DNA of 64,000 bases from JAGNNV01 sp031412915 (GCA_031412915.1 JANODX010000054.1:1-64000); one strand, 5' to 3'; shown: positions 16,600 to 25,543, numbered from the stretch's first letter. A program made the numbers and translations. The notes: generated by a model from the letters alone, not told the origin.

Positions 16600-17130
16600 A
16601 TGGAATCCCCAGCATCCGTACCCGCCCCCACGGGGTCGTCGGTCGGTCCAGATCCGTTGCCGTCTCCGTTGCCCTCGAGTTTGGGGGAGGGGCCGGGACT
16701 GGAGGTCGCCCAACGGGCGACCGTAAGGCCCGGAGCCTCCTCCAAATTCGACCGGCCTGGTTCGGAGGTCCGGCCCACCCGTCGGCACTTCGACATTGCG
16801 ACGAAACTTCGCATCCTCCGCGAGGCGGATCTTTGTACCCAGCGCGGCGGGATCGGCGTCATTCTCCGGCGTGAGGGGATCTACTCCTCGCTGCTGGTTC
16901 GTTGGCGCAAAGAACGCGAGGCGGTGGCCAAGACCCATCTGGTTAAGAAGCGTGGCCCCAAGGCGGCGGCCGTGAATCCGCTGGCCGAGGAGAATCGCCG
17001 TCTTCAGAAGGCGCTGGCCCGATCCGAGGCGAGGCTCAAGAAGGCGGAGCTCGTGATCGAACTCCAAAAAAAAGTGGCGAAGCTCCTGGGCGAACCGTAT
17101 CTGCCCGGCGATCTCGACGAAAACGATTGA
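16600..17130 (+). CDS. IS3-family OrfA (helix-turn-helix DNA-binding)
   Basis: 176 residues. After an unusual Pro/Gly-rich leader (about 1-55) comes a transposase-8-type HTH (RRHFDIATKLRILREADLC ... GIYSSLLVRWRKERE, about 60-107). A coiled-coil segment rich in Ala, Arg and Glu (about 125-160: EENRRLQKALARSEARLKKA) serves as the OrfA leucine-zipper-like dimerisation region. A run of eight A residues at 17066-17073 near its end is a probable -1 frameshift site. OrfA alone is usually a regulator of transposition. Confidence 0.85.
   Translation: MESPASVPAPTGSSVGPDPLPSPLPSSLGEGPGLEVAQRATVRPGASSKFDRPGSEVRPTRRHFDIATKLRILREADLCTQRGGIGVILRREGIYSSLLVRWRKEREAVAKTHLVKKRGPKAAAVNPLAEENRRLQKALARSEARLKKAELVIELQKKVAKLLGEPYLPGDLDEND
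17066..17073 (+). promoter_or_regulatory. Probable -1 ribosomal frameshift site (A8G)
   Basis: Eight A residues followed by G, 54 bases before the orfA stop. Reading shifted by -1 from here enters the orfB frame, which stays open from 17073 through to 18257. This matches the A6G-type slippery sites that produce OrfAB transposase in IS3 elements. Confidence 0.65.
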
Positions 17131-18257
17131 CGCCAGCGGTTATCGAGGCCGGTTTACTGATCGGCACAAGGGAGGCGTGCGTAGCGCTCGCCGTTTCGCA
17201 CGCCTCCTGGTACCGGGATCTCAAGGCAAAGATCTCGGTGATTCCGGCTGTGAAGCTACTCGTCCCGTCTCCTCGGGCGCTCAAGCCTGTCGAGCGGTCC
17301 GCGATCCTGGTCGCTCTCAACTCCGACGAATTCGCCGACAAGTCCCCGGCCCAGGCCTTCCACTCCCTCCTCGACCGCGGCGAGTATCTGGGCTCTATAC
17401 GCACGTTCTACCGGGTGCTGGCCTCCGTCATGGCCGTGATCGAGCGGCGGGCAATCGCCCGCCATCCGTACCGCCCAGCGCCTCAACTCCTCGCCACGGC
17501 GCCCAACCAGGTCTGGTCGTGGGACATCACCAAGCTGAAGGCCGCAGGTCATTTCCTCTGCCTCTACGTCATCCTCGACATCTTCAGCCGCTACGTGGTC
17601 GGCTGGACCCTCGCGTCAACGGAATCCTCGGGCATCGCCGTCCGTCTCATCGAAGAAACCTGTCGGAGGCAGGGCATCAGGCCGGGGACCTTGATTCTCC
17701 ATTCGGACCGCGGCTCTTCCATGACCGCCGGAAATACCTACGACCTGCTTCAGCGACTCGATATCGAACCGTCCCATTCCAGGCCGCGAGTCTCCAACGA
17801 CAATCCGTTTTCCGAGGCGCAGTTCAAGACCTTCAAATATTCACCCGCCTTCCCAGACAAATTCGGTGGGCCCGACGATGCCCTCGCGCATTGCCGACGA
17901 CTCTTTCCCTGGTACAACGACGAGCATCACCACTCCTCGCTCGGCTACCTCACGCCGGCCCAGGTCCATTTCGGCGTTCACGGTCCCGTTCTCGACCAGC
18001 GGGCGATCACCCTCGCCCGCGCCTTCGAGCTCAACCCAAATCGCTTCGTCCAGGGCGTCTCTATTCCCAAACGCCCTCAGCCCGTGGTCTGGATCAATCG
18101 GCCGAAGAATTCGGCCTCCACAGTTGCCCCAGGATCGACGCAGCCAGCCGTGTCCACCCCACACCCTGCCGAGATCTCGCGGCTAACCGGCTCTCCCGAG
18201 TCCGCTCTCTTCGATCCGCTCCCTAAACTCCCACCCTCGGTGTCTCACGCCTGTTGA
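17127..18257 (+). CDS. IS3-family OrfB (DDE integrase domain)
   Basis: 376 residues if begun at the TTG overlapping the orfA stop; more likely it is made as an OrfAB fusion by frameshifting at 17066-17073. The rve integrase core has its catalytic triad at D133 (SWDITKL), D194 (HSDRGS) and E230 (DNPFSEAQF), with 35 residues between the second Asp and the Glu, as in IS3. The final 60 residues are Pro/Ser-rich and not conserved. No frame damage is seen, so the element may be active. Confidence 0.9.
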   Translation: MTPAVIEAGLLIGTREACVALAVSHASWYRDLKAKISVIPAVKLLVPSPRALKPVERSAILVALNSDEFADKSPAQAFHSLLDRGEYLGSIRTFYRVLASVMAVIERRAIARHPYRPAPQLLATAPNQVWSWDITKLKAAGHFLCLYVILDIFSRYVVGWTLASTESSGIAVRLIEETCRRQGIRPGTLILHSDRGSSMTAGNTYDLLQRLDIEPSHSRPRVSNDNPFSEAQFKTFKYSPAFPDKFGGPDDALAHCRRLFPWYNDEHHHSSLGYLTPAQVHFGVHGPVLDQRAITLARAFELNPNRFVQGVSIPKRPQPVVWINRPKNSASTVAPGSTQPAVSTPHPAEISRLTGSPESALFDPLPKLPPSVSHAC

Positions 18258-18263
18258 CACGTT

Positions 18264-18808
18264 CCGCACAGCCCTCGAACCCAGGAAGGCCTCCGCCCGC
18301 CAAGTACCGTGTGGGGTCACCTCTCTGCCAGACCCATAGAATGGCCAAGAGGATGAGACACGGCCACCCCGATTTCTCAGACACTCATCGTGAGAGTTTG
18401 CACTGTCGCGTCCGTGCCGTGCCTCTGGGGTCAATGCCTCGCCGAAGCGCGGCTGGCTGAGAGAAACATGCGACCAGCTAGACTTAGTGGGAGTGGATAA
18501 ACGGGTGTTGGAAGGGATGGCGGAAGGCACCGCGCCAAGGGCAGTAGGAGGGACGCTTCCACCTTCGTGAAGTATTGGCCGACCTTCATGGCGAATTCAA
18601 GAGCCCGGACATCATCGCCAGTGAGACGGACCGCACGAAGTATTTTCGCGAAGCACGGGCCCAGCCGTTGGCCATCCTTCTGAAGGGTTTGATTGAATAG
18701 AGTCGCAGGCGCTGCACTTCCGCTTCCGGAACTGGTAGGGGGCCTCCGTCCACGAGCTTCGTCTGATCCAGGAGATCCCGTACAACTGACCGTGACGCGG
18801 GAGTCAAG
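18264..18808. other. Gene-poor stretch between IS3 element and wzx
   Basis: No gene is supportable. An open plus-strand stretch of about 50 codons without a start (18549-18700, reading REVLADLHGEFKSPDIIASE) may be the tail of a lost gene. The minus-strand frame at 18586-18807 has no recognisable features. Confidence 0.4.
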
Positions 18809-20236
18809 ATGAGACTTCGAGACCTGCTGTCCGACGCTGCTGTCTACGGCTCGGCCCGAGTCGTATCCAGTGTGGCCGGTGCATTGCTTATTCCACTTTA
18901 CGTTCGCAGGCTTTCGGTATCCGACTACGGAGCGATTGAGAATATCAACATCTTTCTCCTTCTGGCGCCGCCTGTAGTCGGGGCTTCTCTCTATCAGGCC
19001 GTCTATCGATTTTGTTCACCTACGGCGGAGGATCGCGCGGCCTCGTTGGGTGCGATTCTGGTGGCGTCTGCCTGGTCCATTGGCGCGCTCTGTTTCCCGT
19101 TCTATTTCGTTGCCCCGATCATGGCCGCGACCGTTCTTGGCGGTCGGGGTGTCGCATTCGCATGGTCCTTGTTTTTGCTCGGGTCCGTTATTGCCGTGAA
19201 CTCCATCGTCCTAACCTGGCTGAACCTTGAGAGGCGAAAGGCGGCATATGTAGCCACTACCGTCGGCACCACCGTTCTTCAGATGGCATTCGCAGTCTGG
19301 TTTGTTGGTGTCGAGCGCTGGGGAGTTTCAGGCTTTGTTGCCGCGGCAGTCATAGCGCAGATCACCGCATTGTGCGTAGGACTCTCAGCAGTTTGGAGCG
19401 ATCTGGCCTTCTCCAAGAGTCTAAGTCGAGTAACCGCAATCCTTGTCTACTCTGCGGCCTTCATTCCCGGATCACTGGCCATACTCGCCATGAGGTCGTC
19501 GGATCGTTACATTCTTGCCATCGTCAACGGCGGTGACCTCAAGGAGATCGGCCTTTACTCTATGGCCGAGAAGATGGCCCTCCCTGTGGGCCTGCTGGGC
19601 GCCGCCTTTTCGCAAGCCTTTCCTGCCTTCGGTCTGCGCCTGGCTGCGAACTCCGAGGATAGGCAGGTTCTTCGGGAAATCTTCCGGCTCTACGTCGTTC
19701 TCACAGCCATCGTTTCCTTCCTCTGCTCTGCTCTCGCTCTACCCTTCCTCAGGCTGGTCGGTGCTCAGGCCTTCCTACCCGCAGCGCAATACACACCTGC
19801 CCTGACCATCTACCTCTCTCTAAACTCTCTGGTCACAATCGGAAGCTTGGCGGTCTATGTTTCAGGGAAACCTATGGCGGTTGTTGCGGCCTCCATCGCA
19901 GCCGCTCTTGTGAACCTCCTGGCGAATCTACTTTTGATCCCGGGCCACGGAGTCTGGGGGGCGGTTTGGGCGACCGTCTTGGCATTCGTCGTGTACAACC
20001 TGGTCGTTTTTGCGCTAGCCGAACGTGATCTACCCATGAATTATCCCTTCGCGGCCGCTGCGGCAACCTATTTAGGCACTCTCCTTGCCGGCACCATGGC
20101 CCTGTCTGGTGTTGTCGGAATCCTCGTCGGGGGGGCGCTTCTCGGGGCGCTCCTGGTGATGACGCGCTTGGCAAGCGTAGGAGATATTAGGAGGACGTTG
20201 ACTCTGCTGCGCCCGAAGACTTCCGGTACCTCTTAG
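18809..20236 (+). CDS. Wzx-type polysaccharide flippase
   Basis: 475 residues with about 12-14 hydrophobic segments and the polysaccharide-synthase (MATE-like) pattern: GSARVVSSVAGALLIPLYVR, then LSVSDYGAIENI near the N-terminus (about 14-46), and AEKMALPVGLLGAAFSQAF in the middle. It would flip undecaprenyl-linked repeat units across the inner membrane. Its 3' end overlaps the convergent acetyltransferase gene by 50 bp, which is unusual but both reading frames look real. Confidence 0.9.
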   Translation: MRLRDLLSDAAVYGSARVVSSVAGALLIPLYVRRLSVSDYGAIENINIFLLLAPPVVGASLYQAVYRFCSPTAEDRAASLGAILVASAWSIGALCFPFYFVAPIMAATVLGGRGVAFAWSLFLLGSVIAVNSIVLTWLNLERRKAAYVATTVGTTVLQMAFAVWFVGVERWGVSGFVAAAVIAQITALCVGLSAVWSDLAFSKSLSRVTAILVYSAAFIPGSLAILAMRSSDRYILAIVNGGDLKEIGLYSMAEKMALPVGLLGAAFSQAFPAFGLRLAANSEDRQVLREIFRLYVVLTAIVSFLCSALALPFLRLVGAQAFLPAAQYTPALTIYLSLNSLVTIGSLAVYVSGKPMAVVAASIAAALVNLLANLLLIPGHGVWGAVWATVLAFVVYNLVVFALAERDLPMNYPFAAAAATYLGTLLAGTMALSGVVGILVGGALLGALLVMTRLASVGDIRRTLTLLRPKTSGTS

Positions 20237-20834
20237 CAAAGCGTGCCACGTCGCTCGAACAGAGGTCGGCGACGCGTTCCCGTATCGTCTGGTCATCCCA
20301 GTGCCACCACTCCGTTGCTAGCAAATCAGCCACGACGTCGGGGGGGAAGCGGAACCGAAGCACTCGAGCGGGAGTGCCGGCCACGATGGCGTATGGCGGC
20401 ACATCCCGACTCACGAGCGACCTGGCCGCCACCACCGCCCCGTGGCCCACGCTGACTCCGGCGAGGATCATCGCTCCGTGACCAATCCACACATCGTGGC
20501 CAACCGACACGTTCCCCTTAAGTCTTGGATGGCCGTCCTGCCCGGCCCCGGGCAAGCCCAAAATGATCCGGAAAGGAAAGGTGGAAACCCAGTCCGTCCT
20601 GTGGTCTCCCGAGCAGAGGAACGAGACGCCTTCCGCGATGCTACAGAAGTTGCCGATGGTGACCCGCACCGATGAGTCGCGGGCGGTAATGACCACAGGC
20701 GCCCCATAGCTGTGGCGCCCGACCGTGAGACGCCCTTCAGCCACCTGACGGGCGAAGAAGCGCCGGGCGTTTCGAGCGGTTGTCAAAGCCAATAGGGCAT
20801 CGAGTCGCTCAGTAAACGCTGATCGGAGATTCAA
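20187..20834 (-). CDS. CatB-like hexapeptide O-acetyltransferase
   Basis: 215 residues of the CatB/Vat xenobiotic-acetyltransferase type: VTIGNFCSIAEGVSFLCSGDHRTDW (within about 58-83, containing the conserved His), KGNVSVGHDVWIGHGAMI with the catalytic His loop, AVVAARSLVSRDVPPYAIVAGTPAR and the C-terminal EWWHWDDQTIRE helix. In polysaccharide clusters such proteins O-acetylate sugars using acetyl-CoA. It overlaps the end of the convergent wzx gene by 50 bp. The following 20835-20982 is non-coding. Confidence 0.88.
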   Translation of the reverse strand: MNLRSAFTERLDALLALTTARNARRFFARQVAEGRLTVGRHSYGAPVVITARDSSVRVTIGNFCSIAEGVSFLCSGDHRTDWVSTFPFRIILGLPGAGQDGHPRLKGNVSVGHDVWIGHGAMILAGVSVGHGAVVAARSLVSRDVPPYAIVAGTPARVLRFRFPPDVVADLLATEWWHWDDQTIRERVADLCSSDVARFAKRYRKSSGAAESTSS

Positions 20835-21010
20835 AACGTGCTTTGCCTCACCGGCTGTGGGCGCCCCCTGGGGCTCGCCCTAAGGGGGTGGCCCATCGCC
20901 AACTGGTCGTGTGATCGAACGGTCCGCCAAGGGCATGGCATCTTTAGATACTACCTCGTTCGGACCGCCGGTTACCCCCGCCGGGGTGTGCGTCATGAAT
21001 GTGGGGTCGA

Positions 21011-22351
21011 TTAGGCGGCCCGATGCTCCCAGTACTGTTCCGTCCGTCCACTAAGTTCGCAGCAGCGGAGGGCAAGGATGGCATTGGCACCTTTGACGGT
21101 CCACCGCATGCCGGATTGTTTGAGTCTTCGCCCGGCGATGGTCTTGCAGCCCGCCTCGATGACGCCCGATCCGACAAACAGACCCTGGCTTCGAAACTCC
21201 CGGTAGCGCATCCGCGCTGCGTTGGTCTGAAAGTATCCGGCGGCTCGGCGGACTTCATCCTTGACGGCTTCGTTCCCGGGTCGCAGGCGAGCCAGCGCGG
21301 TGAGTACTGCCTCGACATTACCGAGGTCCAGTTCGGCGATACGCGCGTCCGCCCATTGCTTCGCCATCTTGTCGCCGGGCCCGTAGACGACTTTGGCAAG
21401 CTCCGATAGGTGTTCGCGGGCGTGGTACAGATCGACGATCTCAATGGCGCCTGGGAAATGTTCCGAGGCGATGTTCCAGATCCAGGGTGCGCCGTCACCC
21501 AGGACGACCATCTGTTTTGAGAATCTCCCTCCGCGCCTTATGAACTCCGTGAAGATCCGCTGACCAAATTCCTCCGCGGTCTCGATCGCTCCAACGTAAG
21601 TAGTCGATCCCTCATCACGAATGGGCCGCCCTTCGGAATCCACGCCGACCTGGGTGAAGACACAGCCAAGCTTGGCTTCTCGGGTCTTGGCTCGACCGGT
21701 CTCGTCCTTGCCCCGCCGTCCTTCGGTCTCGTGGGGCACCATGGGTACGCCGGTACCGTCCACCGCGACATACATCCTGGGAACGGGCGTGATTTGAACG
21801 ATCTTTCTGGAAAGCACTGCCTTGCGCTCGCGACGAGCGACCGCTTCGATTTCCTCGCCGATGGTCTCTGAGACGCGCTCCACTTCTTTGGTCTTCACGA
21901 AGATACCGGCCATGGACTCAAAATCCTGGCGGCCCTCATCGAAAGCTTCCTTGCCACCGACTCGGGCCATGAGGCGGCGAACACCCGGGGAAAACGAAGT
22001 GGAAACAATGTCAGGTCGGAATCCTTTGGGAGCGTACCCGTTCTGCAAATCGCGCAGTGGTAGTAGGCACGGTTCACCCGGATCCTCGACAGAACCGTCA
22101 CCACCTCCTTGCTTCGATAGTCTACGAATTCGGCTGCGTGACCCTTGCCGCAGGGAATACGTGGACCACGATGGCCACGGTCGGAGTCGAGCAGTTTTTC
22201 CAGAATGGCGCCGCCCAGCTGATGCATAGAAGCCTGGAGCGCCATCTCGATCGCTTCCAGATCCAGGCCCGCATCCGGCCTCCGGGTCAGAACGCGGGCG
22301 ACGATGCGAGCTATCTCGCCCGCGGTCTCTTCCTGGATGACCTCCGCGAGG
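21011..22351 (-). pseudogene. ISKra4-family transposase ORF2, disrupted and frameshifted
   Basis: The N-terminal part (KKNLAEVIQEETAGEIARIV, then MALQASMHQLGGAILEKLL and CGKGHAAEFVDYRSKEVVTV) is in one frame down to about 22017, and the rest (VSTSFSPGVRRLMARVGGKE through VVLGDGAPWIWN, VDLYHAREHL and AGRRLKQSGMRWT) is in another. One missing base in KDSDL(D)IV explains the switch. The catalytic Asp regions MYVAVDGTGVPMV and LGDGAPW and the Glu region GVIEAGCKT survive. Its 5' end is cut by the ISL3 insertion at the poly-A run. Confidence 0.85.
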
Positions 22352-22359
22352 TTTTTTTT
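22352..22359. repeat. 8-bp target duplication of ISL3 element, left (T8)
   Basis: Eight T residues directly before the GGCTCT end of the ISL3 element; eight T residues also follow its right end at 24134-24141. ISL3 elements normally make 8-bp duplications. Confidence 0.75.
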
Positions 22360-22436
22360 GGCTCTCCAACGAAATCTATGGTCACAAAGGGGCAGAAAAT
22401 GCCTCTACCACGGCCTCTACTGACAACGGCGGCTGG

Positions 22437-22838
22437 TTAGGGGAGAGTCGGGTTTGACGGGGCGAGGAACTTCAACAGTTTTCGCGCCGTGGCATCGACA
22501 GAAGCCTGCTCTTGCTCCGTGAGGTCGCGCACAAAGGGGGCCTGGCCATCCCGGATTGCATGGAGTAGCAGGGCGTGAGGTTCTTTGCGGCGCGTGGCGG
22601 GTTGGTAGTTGATCTCCCGGATGATCTCGCCACCGATGAGCCATAGGTTGTCGAGGTGGTGTCGAATCGTTCCGTCGGAGAGTCCTTGCTTGTGAAGATC
22701 AGTGATGAAGGGCCTGAGAAGGGCCACGAGATCGCGGCCGACGGGTTCGTCCTCATCGTCGCCTGCCCAGCTCCTGGGCCAGTCCTCCATAAGGGTGGCC
22801 GTTTCCATAGCTGTGGGCTGACGCTTTGAGGCAGGCAT
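22437..22838 (-). CDS. Hypothetical passenger protein inside the ISL3 element
   Basis: About 133 residues from MPASKRQPTA (an upstream start at 22874 would overlap the transposase gene). It shows a conserved-looking core, VALLRPFITDLHKQGLSDGT followed by IRHHLDNLWLIGGEIIREIN, and a C-terminal ATARKLLKFL. I recall similar small proteins near transposases and in plasmids but cannot give them a function. It is transcribed divergently from the transposase gene, with about 44 bp between likely starts, and lies wholly inside the element ends. Confidence 0.65.
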   Translation of the reverse strand: MPASKRQPTAMETATLMEDWPRSWAGDDEDEPVGRDLVALLRPFITDLHKQGLSDGTIRHHLDNLWLIGGEIIREINYQPATRRKEPHALLLHAIRDGQAPFVRDLTEQEQASVDATARKLLKFLAPSNPTLP

Positions 22839-22882
22839 GGCAAGAAACCTTTCGGGCCGCTGCGGTCCGGTCACAATGGCTC

Positions 22883-24127
22883 ATGTTCATCAAGACGATT
22901 CTCAACCGGTGCTATCCGATCAGGTTCTTCGTCTATGGCGACGCTCGGTTTGTCGGGAAAGAGATTCATGTCGTTGTTCGAGCGAGAAAGGGCTCTCTTG
23001 GTCATTGCGGAGAATGCGGCGAACGAGGGCCGACCTACGATACGTCGCGGAATCCCCGGCTGTTCGAGTTTGTCCCGCTTTGGGGGTTCCTCGTGTTCCT
23101 GGCCTACCGCATGCGGCGAATCAACTGCGGGCCATGCGGTGTGCGCACCGAACGAGTTCCATGGGCTGATGGTAAGAACCGCTGCTGCAACGTCTATCGG
23201 CTGTTCCTGGCGCGTTGGGCGCGGCGCATCTCATGGAGTGAGGTCGCTCAGATCTTCGGCGTGACCTGGGGTGTCGTCAACCGCGCAATTCGCTGGGTGG
23301 TTGAGTATGGCCTGATCCACCGCGATATCGACCATGTCACCGCAATCGGCGTCGACGAAATTGCGGTGTGGAAAGGACACAAATACCTGACCGTCGTCTA
23401 CCAACTCGATCAAGGAAACCGGCGTCTGCTCTGGGTGGGGAAGGAACGAACGAAAGCAACCATCCGCGCGTTCTTCCAGATGTTCGGAGAGGCGCGAGCG
23501 AAAGCCCTTCTGTTTGTGGCCAGCGACATGTGGAGGCCATACCTGGACGTGATCAAGCAGCAGGCGGGTCAAGCGCTCCATGTTCTCGACCGGTTCCATG
23601 TCGTGGCCAAGCTCAACAAAGCCGTCGATGAAGTCCGCTCCAAGGAAGCCCGCGAACTGGCGCGCCGTGGCTACGCGCCCGTCCTCAAGCACACGCGCTG
23701 GTGCTTCCTCAAGCGCAGGGAAAATCAGACCGTTGACCAACGCCGGAAGCTCAAGGATGTTCTGCACTACGATCTGCGAAGTGTCCGTGCTTTCCTGCTC
23801 AAGGAGTCCTTCAATGCCTTTTGGAGCTACTCAAGCACCACTTGGGCGAGTTGGTTTCTGGATAAGTGGTGTACCCGCGCGATGCGCTCGCGGCTGGAGC
23901 CGATGAAGCGCTTCGCCAGGACCCTGCGCCGCCACCGCCCCCTTCTTCTCAACTGGTTCGCCGCAAAAGGGGAGATCGCCCTCGGCGTCGTCGAGGGAAT
24001 GAACACCAACGCCAAACTCGCCATCAGAAAAGCCCGCGGGTTTCGAACCTACGAAGTCATGGAAACCGCCCTCTATCACCAGCTTGGCCGCCTACCCGAG
24101 CCAATATTTACACACAGATTCTGTTGA
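22883..24127 (+). CDS. ISL3-family transposase
   Basis: About 414 residues from MFIKTILNRC. An N-terminal zinc-finger-like region (GHCGECGERGPTYD ... INCGPCGVRTERVPWADGK) and helix-turn-helix (ISWSEVAQIFGVTWGVVNRA) precede the DDE_Tnp_ISL3 core: AIGVDEIAVWKGHKYLTVVY, LFVASDMWRPYLDVI and VLDRFHVVAKLNKAVDEVR, ending in GVVEGMNTNAKLAIRKARGF. Length and motif order match the family and the frame is intact. The stop lies 6 bp from the element's right end. Confidence 0.93.
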   Translation: MFIKTILNRCYPIRFFVYGDARFVGKEIHVVVRARKGSLGHCGECGERGPTYDTSRNPRLFEFVPLWGFLVFLAYRMRRINCGPCGVRTERVPWADGKNRCCNVYRLFLARWARRISWSEVAQIFGVTWGVVNRAIRWVVEYGLIHRDIDHVTAIGVDEIAVWKGHKYLTVVYQLDQGNRRLLWVGKERTKATIRAFFQMFGEARAKALLFVASDMWRPYLDVIKQQAGQALHVLDRFHVVAKLNKAVDEVRSKEARELARRGYAPVLKHTRWCFLKRRENQTVDQRRKLKDVLHYDLRSVRAFLLKESFNAFWSYSSTTWASWFLDKWCTRAMRSRLEPMKRFARTLRRHRPLLLNWFAAKGEIALGVVEGMNTNAKLAIRKARGFRTYEVMETALYHQLGRLPEPIFTHRFC

Positions 24128-24584
24128 GGAGGCTTTTTTTTAGCCCCGGCGTGCCCTCCGCCTCGGCTGGATCGGGACGAGCCTCGCAGATGGTCTCGTT
24201 CACCGCGATCAGCTCATTGCTGAGCTTGCGAAATTCCTTGTAGCTTGAAACCTCTCGCTCAAACTTGTCTAGCTTGGCCCCGGGGCGCATGTGCACCGTC
24301 CTGGTCTTGCCTCCCACATTTCTGGTGAAGGCGTAGTACGGCCCGTGGCCGGGGTGATCGGTCGCGTGACAGTTACAGGTGGGTTTGCCGCAACAGCGAA
24401 AGGCCTCGGTGATCGAGCCCTTACGCATGTCACCGATATGGGTGATCTGTTTAAGGAGGTCATTACGTTTGGCTTCGAGGGCTGCAATGGGTTCAGGCAC
24501 GGGTCTCCATTTCCGATAGGAATAATACTCTCGGAAAGGGGAGCCTTTCGCAGCAATCGCACAATTACCCACAACATGACGCAC
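24108..24584 (-). CDS. ISKra4 ORF1 (DUF6788-like), 3' end replaced by ISL3 sequence
   Basis: 158 residues with GTG start. The core KRNDLLKQITHIGDMRKGSI, then FRCCGKPTCNCHATDHPGHG and YYAFTRNVGGKTRTVHMRPG, is the DUF6788 pattern found as the short first ORF of ISKra4-type elements. The last seven residues (SLLNRICV region) come from the inserted ISL3 end. Without the insert, ORF1 would run through the A8 run and stop 13 codons later, while a -1 shift on A8 would join ORF2 (GLKK|NLAEVIQEE). Confidence 0.8.
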   Translation of the reverse strand: MRHVVGNCAIAAKGSPFREYYSYRKWRPVPEPIAALEAKRNDLLKQITHIGDMRKGSITEAFRCCGKPTCNCHATDHPGHGPYYAFTRNVGGKTRTVHMRPGAKLDKFEREVSSYKEFRKLSNELIAVNETICEARPDPAEAEGTPGLKKSLLNRICV

Positions 24585-24812
24585 GCCCCCCCGCGGGCGT
24601 CTCTTGCCTTGGTGGGTTTCGGAGCACTAGAATTCAAATAGAATGAAGGTGGTCAAACTTGGAAGACGGTTGGGAGGCGTCGGGCTGGCCGGGGCTTGGT
24701 GCTTCTCTCCCCGTGACCCCGTGCGCCAGTCATGCTGGCCCTTCGCCTTTCTCGGCGTTGATCCGCTGCCCAGGGTTCAGCCCTGAACCCAGTCCTTCGG
24801 CTCGTAAGCGGT

Positions 24813-25520
24813 TTGGGCGGGCTTATCGCCCCCGAATTCACGGGTCACATCCGTGAGCGTCGCTACCTTCTCCGAGAAACAAGCGCTCTTCGGCTTCAGT
24901 TGGCTCGTCTGGGATCTCTGGATGATGTGGTGACTACCGTCCTGCAGAACCGAACGTTTCGAGCTGAACAGAAGCCTTCCGAGATTCTGGCATTGCTAAG
25001 AGCCGTGCGGGCCCTACACACGGCGCGCCTCTGCGAGATTGGGGCGCGTCGGGGGGGAACATTGGCCCTTTTTTCACAGGCGGCGGCTGACAACGCTCGG
25101 ATTCTCTCGATGGACATGGCCTTCTCTCGCGCCCAGATATCCGCGAACCCCAGACTTGGCAGGGCTTCGCAGCAGGTCGCGTGCTGGAAGGCAGACTCTC
25201 ACGACCGCGGGTTGCCCGCGCGAGTCGCGGAGTGGTCCGGAGGGGCGCTCGATTTCCTATTCATAGACGGAGATCACAGCTACGACGGGGTGCGACTCGA
25301 CTACGAACTCTTCTCGCCCCTTGTTCGAAGTGGCGGACTTGTCGCCCTTCACGACATTGTGCCAGACGCAGAAACCCGCGGTCGCGGCAAGAGCGCGAGC
25401 TATTCAGGGGGAGTGCATCGCTTCTGGAAAGAACTGAAGGAGAACAACTCGTCTGCGGTTGAGCTTATCGATGACCCGGACCAGGATGGGTTTGGTATCG
25501 GAGTTGTGACTATCCCTTGA
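24813..25520 (+). CDS. Class I SAM-dependent methyltransferase (Methyltransf_24-like)
   Basis: 235 residues; the only available start is TTG at 24813. The fold is recognisable from LCEIGARRGGTLALFSQAA (motif I, about 73-91), ILSMDMAFSR, LDFLFIDGDHSYDGVRLDYE (about 149-168) and LVRSGGLVALHDI, the pattern of Methyltransf_24 and cephalosporin-hydroxylase-like proteins. It lies between the defective ISKra4 element and the CDP-sugar genes. Target unknown. Confidence 0.85.
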   Translation: MGGLIAPEFTGHIRERRYLLRETSALRLQLARLGSLDDVVTTVLQNRTFRAEQKPSEILALLRAVRALHTARLCEIGARRGGTLALFSQAAADNARILSMDMAFSRAQISANPRLGRASQQVACWKADSHDRGLPARVAEWSGGALDFLFIDGDHSYDGVRLDYELFSPLVRSGGLVALHDIVPDAETRGRGKSASYSGGVHRFWKELKENNSSAVELIDDPDQDGFGIGVVTIP

Positions 25521-25543
25521 GATGAAGGACCGGTAAGCATGAG

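Larger units (their letters stand above)
16478..18263 (+). mobile_element. IS3-family insertion sequence
   Basis: It contains an orfA/orfB pair with DD(35)E catalytic spacing. A shared 8-bp motif GTGTCAAC at 16479 and its complement GTTGACAC at 18254-18261 probably belong to the inverted ends, placing the orfB stop inside the right end as is usual in IS3. The ends are approximate and no target duplication was resolved. Confidence 0.7.
22360..24133 (+). mobile_element. ISL3-family insertion sequence nested in ISKra4 element
   Basis: 1774 bp. The left end GGCTCTCCAACGAAATCTAT and the reverse complement of the right end, GCCTCCTCAACAGAATCTGT, match at about 15-16 of 20 positions. Eight-T runs flank both ends as a target duplication. 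It carries an ISL3 transposase (plus) and a divergent small passenger gene (minus). Confidence 0.8.
20983..24592 (-). mobile_element. ISKra4-family element, split by an ISL3 element
   Basis: Imperfect inverted ends: 20983 reads GGGGTGTGCGTCATGAATG, and the reverse complement of 24592 downward reads GGGGGCGTGCGTCATGTTGT. It carries a DUF6788-like ORF1 (24584 downward) and a transposase ORF2 (to 21011). Subtracting the nested element and one target copy leaves about 1.83 kb, in the normal range for this family. It is defective because of the insertion and a frameshift at about 22017. Confidence 0.75.
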
